This document shows, piece after piece, positions 34,307 through 38,160 of a DNA stretch of 38,160 nucleotides. Each line of letters begins with the position of its first letter. The first letter of the stretch is position 1. The notes beneath the pieces are model-generated. The model saw only the letters and a list, made by a program, of their open reading frames with translations, was not told the DNA's origin and searched no databases. The stretch is from a virus. The position numbers were made by a program, and so were the translations under genes. The DNA lies in the IMG/VR virus record IMGVR_UViG_3300030085_002052, positions 8,111-46,270 of that record; one strand, written 5' to 3'.

Positions 34307-34823
34307 GAAGTTTGCTATTCCCTTTTATCAAACAAAGATTGAGAATTGGGAAGAGAAGAAGCAAAAACTCCTGGACATCTATGATAAATTTGCTCAGGAC
34401 AATATGGATGAGGGTGAGCAAAATTCTGATTTTGAACAGGATAATAACTACCACATCTTAATTGAAACTATTCTGTTTGATGACATCAGAAAAGCGACCA
34501 AGGATCTGACTAAGTATAAGAGAGCGCCGAGAGTTGCTAATGCTTGGTTCCAAACCTATGACTTAGCACATTCTCATGCTATTCATAACCATGGACTGGG
34601 GAACCTGAGCATGGTTTGCTACATAATGTATGATCCTGAGCATCATAGACCAACCACATTTGTATGTCCTTATATGAGTCTTGATGATGGTAATCTTTTG
34701 GAGTGGGAACCAGAAGGTGTTGAGGAGGGGACTTTAGTTATGTTCCCATCTGGGTTGGCACACTATGTACCAACTAATCAGTCTGATGTTAGAAGGATGA
34801 TTCTATCCGCAAATATAGGATAA
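34290..34823 (+). CDS. 2OG-Fe(II) oxygenase-like protein
   Basis: A 177-residue protein from ATG 34290, preceded by GAAGGA; a GTG 36 bases earlier is less likely. FAIPFYQTKIENWEEKK begins the usual N-terminal substrate-side strand. LAHSHAIHNHGLGNLSMVCY (about residues 90-109) and GTLVMFPSGLAHYVPTN (about 146-162) carry the histidine ligands, followed by RRMILSANI. Its TAA overlaps the radical SAM start by one base (TAATG), so the two are made together. Confidence 0.65.
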   Translation: MKNFIEKFAIPFYQTKIENWEEKKQKLLDIYDKFAQDNMDEGEQNSDFEQDNNYHILIETILFDDIRKATKDLTKYKRAPRVANAWFQTYDLAHSHAIHNHGLGNLSMVCYIMYDPEHHRPTTFVCPYMSLDDGNLLEWEPEGVEEGTLVMFPSGLAHYVPTNQSDVRRMILSANIG

Positions 34824-35641
34824 TGTTAAAAGTACCTCATGAATTACAGTTACACGTAACTCATTCATGTAATCTTACATGTGAGGGATGTACTCACTAC
34901 ATGAATCAGGGACATTCTGGTAAGGTTAGTTTAGAGACTACCTCTGAATGGTATGACAATTGGAATAAGAGAATTCTACCAAAGAGGATCACTCTAATGG
35001 GTGGAGAACCAACTCTTCATCCAGATCTTACTGAGTTTGTATATCTAACTAGAGAGAAATGGCCACATTCTTATATTGAGATTGTCTCTAATGGATTCTT
35101 TCTGCATAGGCATCCTGATCTACCAGAAGCGTTAAGAGAAACTAATACAACACTTGGTGTATCTGTTCATGATGATAGTAATCCAGACTATCGTAATAAG
35201 TTTGAACCAATCTTTAGATTAATGAAGGAATGGATCACTAAAGGTGCTCCTGTTGAGATGAGACCATCTGTTGTTCATTGGTTGGCACAATACAAGGGGT
35301 TTGGTGACAAGATGGAACCATTTGAGGATAATAATCCCAAATCAAGTTGGAATGCATGTGTATCAAAATTGTGTGTACAACTTCATCAAGGTAAGTTGTG
35401 GAAGTGCCCTGCATTAGCATATCTTCCTATGCAGGCAGAGAAGTATAATTTATCTGAGAAGTGGGATCCTTATTTAAAATATGTTCCTCTTGAGCACACT
35501 TGTGATGACAAAGAATTGAAGAACTTCTTTACACGTAGAGAAGAATCATTTTGTTCTATGTGTCCTGCTACTGAGCAATATTTTAGTCCATCTAATCCCC
35601 TTCTACCTGTGAGTTATTGGAAGAAGAAATATGATACTTGA
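34823..35641 (+). CDS. Radical SAM enzyme
   Basis: A 272-residue protein with the CxxxCxxC cluster motif C16, C20, C23 (HSCNLTCEGCTHY), which binds a [4Fe-4S] cluster and S-adenosylmethionine, and a GGEPTLHPD motif (about 60-68). A second cysteine-rich area near the C-terminus (ACVSKLCVQ; KLWKCPA; HTCDD; FCSMCPA) looks like an auxiliary cluster domain of the SPASM/twitch type. It is between two 2OG-Fe(II)-oxygenase-like genes, overlapping both (1 base and 11 bases). The SPASM-like tail suggests modification of a peptide or sugar; no precursor peptide is recognised. Phage enzymes of this type are uncommon. Confidence 0.85.
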   Translation: MLKVPHELQLHVTHSCNLTCEGCTHYMNQGHSGKVSLETTSEWYDNWNKRILPKRITLMGGEPTLHPDLTEFVYLTREKWPHSYIEIVSNGFFLHRHPDLPEALRETNTTLGVSVHDDSNPDYRNKFEPIFRLMKEWITKGAPVEMRPSVVHWLAQYKGFGDKMEPFEDNNPKSSWNACVSKLCVQLHQGKLWKCPALAYLPMQAEKYNLSEKWDPYLKYVPLEHTCDDKELKNFFTRREESFCSMCPATEQYFSPSNPLLPVSYWKKKYDT

Positions 35642-36386
35642 TGGTGAACTCTTAGATCTTTTAGAAAAACTTGCAATAAAAGCAGGTGTATCTCCGTCTG
35701 AACGTTTGGATGAGATCATAAAAGATGAATACTATAGAATTAATAGAATAGTACCACAAGAATTATCTACTGATCCTTACTGGAGAGATCATAGAGATGT
35801 AGAGCATTTTGATTTTTGTGGTAATACGATTTACAGAGCATATAATATGCTCAGTCGTCACCATATGGATTATCTTTTAGATGATATTGATGATGAACTA
35901 AGAACCAGTAAGGATAAATGGGATAGATCTGTAGAAGCGACTAATGAACTACCACATAGGAAGTTGATGCACTATACCAGTTGGTATGTGTTCTTTAGTA
36001 TGGTTAAAAAGCATCTTCATAACTATGCAAGAATAACCAATAATCCTAGGGTTAAAGAGTATAAGGTTCAGTCTTACTGGGCAAAGAGGATGAAGGGAAC
36101 GAACCCAGAAGATTATAAGAATGAATTGGATATAAATTATAGGAACAGTCACAGTCATGAGAACTTTGACTTGGGAATGATATATTATCTTAACAATCCG
36201 TCAAGGATGTTTGGCACATTGATTGAGAATAATGATAAAGAGATTATCATTCCAGGTGATGAGAACTCTTTGCTAATTCATCATTCACACATTAATCATC
36301 AACCAGTAATGCCCCCCAAACAGATTGCTAATAAGTATTACAGATGCGTTATTGTTGTTGATTTTATGCACCCATCAAAAATATGA
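35631..36386 (+). CDS. 2OG-Fe(II) oxygenase-like protein with long N-terminal region
   Basis: A 251-residue protein. Residues 1-150 are helical, with a possible ribbon-helix-like start (LEKLAIKAGVSPSERLDEII). The C-terminal part carries NSHSHENFDLGMIYYLNNP (about residues 170-188) and LLIHHSHINHQPVMPP (about 215-230), the usual iron-ligand blocks. The histidine-rich second block is unusual. It starts 11 bases inside the radical SAM gene and ends 4 bases inside the next gene, so the three are coupled. Substrate unknown. Confidence 0.6.
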   Translation: MILDGELLDLLEKLAIKAGVSPSERLDEIIKDEYYRINRIVPQELSTDPYWRDHRDVEHFDFCGNTIYRAYNMLSRHHMDYLLDDIDDELRTSKDKWDRSVEATNELPHRKLMHYTSWYVFFSMVKKHLHNYARITNNPRVKEYKVQSYWAKRMKGTNPEDYKNELDINYRNSHSHENFDLGMIYYLNNPSRMFGTLIENNDKEIIIPGDENSLLIHHSHINHQPVMPPKQIANKYYRCVIVVDFMHPSKI

Positions 36387-36616
36387 GAGCTTCCGACAGG
36401 ATTAAATACTTTAGTATAGTATCAAAGATAAACAAGGGTCAGTTTGATGACATTGCACCAGACGAATATACCTGGTTGCAGAGTAATCCACATGTCTTGA
36501 AGGATATGAATCTAACAAGAAAAAAAGAAGAATTACTTCAAAAGTCTGTGGGTTGTCATGGTACTGTTGAGGAGATCCTGTTTTCTTTAGACTTGTCAGA
36601 TAGAATGTATCGGTGA
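36383..36616 (+). CDS. Hypothetical 77-residue protein
   Basis: A small protein starting MRASDRIKYFSIVSKINKGQ with a helical, charged C-terminus (RKKEELLQKS). It overlaps the previous stop (ATGA). Its stop lies within the extended -10 promoter of the HNH gene. A GATTAAATACT sequence at its 5' end echoes one before the gp27-like gene. Function unknown. Confidence 0.45.
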   Translation: MRASDRIKYFSIVSKINKGQFDDIAPDEYTWLQSNPHVLKDMNLTRKKEELLQKSVGCHGTVEEILFSLDLSDRMYR

Positions 36617-36622
36617 TATAAT
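36593..36622 (+). promoter_or_regulatory. Sigma-70-type extended -10 promoter
   Basis: TTGTCA (36593-36598) and TATAAT (36617-36622) are 18 bases apart, with TGA directly before the -10 (TGn-TATAAT). It lies 22 bases upstream of the HNH gene start and should be read by host RNA polymerase. Confidence 0.65.
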
Positions 36623-36643
36623 GTCCACAATACCCTTGCAAGT

Positions 36644-37120
36644 ATGGAACATCTTAAGATACAACCAAATCAGACAATATTAGTTCTTAATTCAAGTTAC
36701 GAACCAATTAATTTTACAAATTGGAAGAGGGCAGTAATTTTAGTTCTAAAAGATAAGGTTCAAGTTCTATCTGGGAGGGTTGTCAGACTATTAAATTATA
36801 TTAGAATACCTGTTAGGAATATTATGAACAATCGTCCAACCAGGAGTCAGATTTATAAGAGAGATAAAAATTCTTGCCAGTATTGTGGGGCAACAACTAA
36901 ACTCACTATTGACCATGTGATTCCAAGAAGCAAGGGTGGACAAGACACATGGGAAAATTTGGTAGTAGCATGTTCTACATGTAATGTCAAGAAGAGTGAT
37001 AAATTACTTGAGCAGACTAAACTAAAACTTAGGAAGCAACCAAGAGCACCATATAGCACAGTTGCAATTGATCTAGCAGAATCCAATGTCCCTGAATGGA
37101 GGGAGTACAGTTATACCTAG
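36644..37120 (+). CDS. HNH endonuclease
   Basis: A 158-residue protein with a C-terminal HNH domain: SCQYCGATTKLTIDHVIPRS, then GGQDTWENLVVACSTCNVKK (about residues 82-121). The two CxxC pairs bind zinc and the H in IDHVIP and the N of WENL are the catalytic and structural residues. The N-terminal 60 residues (VLNSSYEPINFTNWKRAVIL, GRVVRLLNYIRIPV) are the usual partner in free-standing cyanobacterial HNH proteins. It may be a homing-type nuclease or a conserved nicking enzyme. It has its own host-type promoter. Confidence 0.85.
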   Translation: MEHLKIQPNQTILVLNSSYEPINFTNWKRAVILVLKDKVQVLSGRVVRLLNYIRIPVRNIMNNRPTRSQIYKRDKNSCQYCGATTKLTIDHVIPRSKGGQDTWENLVVACSTCNVKKSDKLLEQTKLKLRKQPRAPYSTVAIDLAESNVPEWREYSYT

Positions 37121-37128
37121 GAGATAAA

Positions 37129-37683
37129 ATGTTCTTTCGTAAATTGAATGAGAAGTTTGTAATTGATCATTACAGTAAAACTGGTAAGAAGATTGAGTAT
37201 GGACTGGACAGTCCCATAGGTTTTATGGGAATCAAGTATTCATATATCAATACTACTAACGATGAGGATCTACTGCAGGTAATTCCAAAGGGATATAGAT
37301 CTCAATGCACATTCTCATTGATGGAATTAAATTATCAGATTCCTCCTCATACTGATAGTGATATTGAGGCAATCATCAACTTCTATATTACCACTGATGA
37401 TTGCATCACTCAATTCTACTATCCTCCTGATGATAGTGTTCCTCGCCAGCAGATTGACAATCAGACTGATGGTGCTATATTTCATGAAGGATATTTGAAG
37501 AAGGCAGTCAGGTTCATGGCAAAACCTGGCGATGCATATCTTCTGGACGTATCAAAACCACACTCGGTTATTCCAACTAATCCAGGAATCACAGATCGTA
37601 AGTGTGTTTGTCTACAAATTCTACATAAGTCATTTGATGATGCAGTAGAGATGCTTAAACTTACAGGGTATATTGATGACTAA
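37129..37683 (+). CDS. 2OG-Fe(II) oxygenase-like protein (HxD type)
   Basis: A 184-residue protein from the ATG at 37129, chosen because an AGGAG sequence precedes it by 5 bases; an upstream start would overlap the HNH gene. LNYQIPPHTDSDIEAIINFY (around residue 75) contains a canonical HxD pair, and AKPGDAYLLDVSKPHSVIPT (around residue 145) carries the distal histidine, as in the 2OG-Fe(II) oxygenases known from cyanophages. Its end overlaps the next gene by 8 bases. Substrate unknown. Confidence 0.7.
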   Translation: MFFRKLNEKFVIDHYSKTGKKIEYGLDSPIGFMGIKYSYINTTNDEDLLQVIPKGYRSQCTFSLMELNYQIPPHTDSDIEAIINFYITTDDCITQFYYPPDDSVPRQQIDNQTDGAIFHEGYLKKAVRFMAKPGDAYLLDVSKPHSVIPTNPGITDRKCVCLQILHKSFDDAVEMLKLTGYIDD

Positions 37684-38160
37684 ACTAGTTGTTATAGATG
37701 ATTACTTGCAAGAGGGTGATTTTAATAGAATCCGCAGGTATTTTGAAGGTGAAGATGATGATGGAACTGTAGATGGTTCTTGTTGTTGGCAATATGTGCC
37801 TGGTTGTGTTGGAACAGATGATCCAGATGGACACTTCCATTTTTCATCTTTGATATATTCAATGCATCACATTTTGGTTCCCAGAGCATTTAATCTGTTG
37901 CAACCTATTTTGCAGCAGACTGGAGTGTCCTCTCTTGGTAGAATCAAAGCAAATTGTATGGTGCAAACACATGAGTTAAAGGTAATGAAATTGGGATTCC
38001 ATACAGACTTCCCAAGAGCGATGACTACTGGCATATTCTATATTAATGATAATGATGGGTATACTTTATTAGAAGATGGTACAAAGATCCATAATGTGGC
38101 AAATAGATTTGCTATGTTCCCATGTGAGACTATGCACACTGCTACAACATGTACAACCAC
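37676..38160 (+). CDS. 2OG-Fe(II) oxygenase, partial (runs off window)
   Basis: An ATG at 37676 opens a frame with no stop before the window edge; 161 residues are visible, beginning MTKLVVIDDYLQEGDFNRIR. KLGFHTDFPRAMTTGIFYIN has the HxD iron site, and DGTKIHNVANRFAMFP followed by TMHTATTCTT has the distal histidine. This is the typical cyanophage 2OG-Fe(II) oxygenase. It overlaps the previous oxygenase by 8 bases, so the two form a tandem pair. Confidence 0.85.
   Translation, partial: MTKLVVIDDYLQEGDFNRIRRYFEGEDDDGTVDGSCCWQYVPGCVGTDDPDGHFHFSSLIYSMHHILVPRAFNLLQPILQQTGVSSLGRIKANCMVQTHELKVMKLGFHTDFPRAMTTGIFYINDNDGYTLLEDGTKIHNVANRFAMFPCETMHTATTCTT

Noticed and set aside
1-38160. Host chromosome or prophage
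   Set aside because: All regions with clear identity are lytic T4-like phage genes; no integrase, attachment site or host operon is seen. Only ndhD and the CP12-like gene are host-derived.
1-38160. CRISPR array or insertion sequence
   Set aside because: No regularly spaced repeats, transposase motifs or terminal inverted repeats were found by eye.

Overview
The window is part of a T4-like cyanophage (a myovirus of marine Synechococcus or Prochlorococcus). This rests on T4-type baseplate and head-completion genes, T4-style late promoter octamers (TATAAATA/AATAAATA), phage tRNAs, a very long tail fibre ending in an autoproteolytic chaperone, and host-derived photosynthesis or carbon genes (a CP12-like protein and a full-length ndhD). 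The sequence is AT-rich and its genes are tightly packed, often overlapping by 1-11 bases. I see no integrase, attachment site or host housekeeping operon.

Layout. 1-1230 (minus strand): a partial unknown gene, a gp2-like gene and the head-completion gene gp4, transcribed divergently from the tail genes. 1274-13799 (plus): the tail and baseplate module, with gp48-like tube protein, gp26 hub chaperone, a 57-codon ORF that lies in the -1 frame after gp26, two related tape-measure-like proteins (the second with an M23 peptidase), a gp27-like hub protein, a CP12-like protein, a gp5-like spike protein and a small spike-associated protein. 13799-20173: paired fibre-associated proteins, 2OG-Fe(II)-oxygenase-like genes, one opposite-strand glycosyltransferase-like gene, a coiled-coil protein and a tRNA Gly/Leu/Thr island. 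20207-26107: a 1,966-residue tail fibre.

26108-32594: a cassette-like region. ndhD sits between two near-identical terminators. It is followed by an SF2 helicase ORF and a DNA methyltransferase ORF joined by a textbook -1 frameshift signal (slippery heptamer, 7-nt spacer, strong hairpin), then a truncated methyltransferase-like gene and a second SF2 helicase. 32591-38160: an overlapping run of a cupin-like gene, several small unknown proteins, five more 2OG-Fe(II)-oxygenase-like genes, a radical SAM enzyme and an HNH endonuclease.

The strongest unusual points are: (1) a helicase-methyltransferase fusion predicted to be made by -1 frameshifting; (2) a second -1 frameshift site joining gp26 to the small ORF just before the tape-measure gene, like lambda G/GT; (3) an apparently intact phage ndhD in a terminator-bounded cassette; (4) eight 2OG-Fe(II)-oxygenase-like genes plus a cupin, with a radical SAM enzyme nested among them. 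Family names come from motifs recognised by eye; no database search was run.
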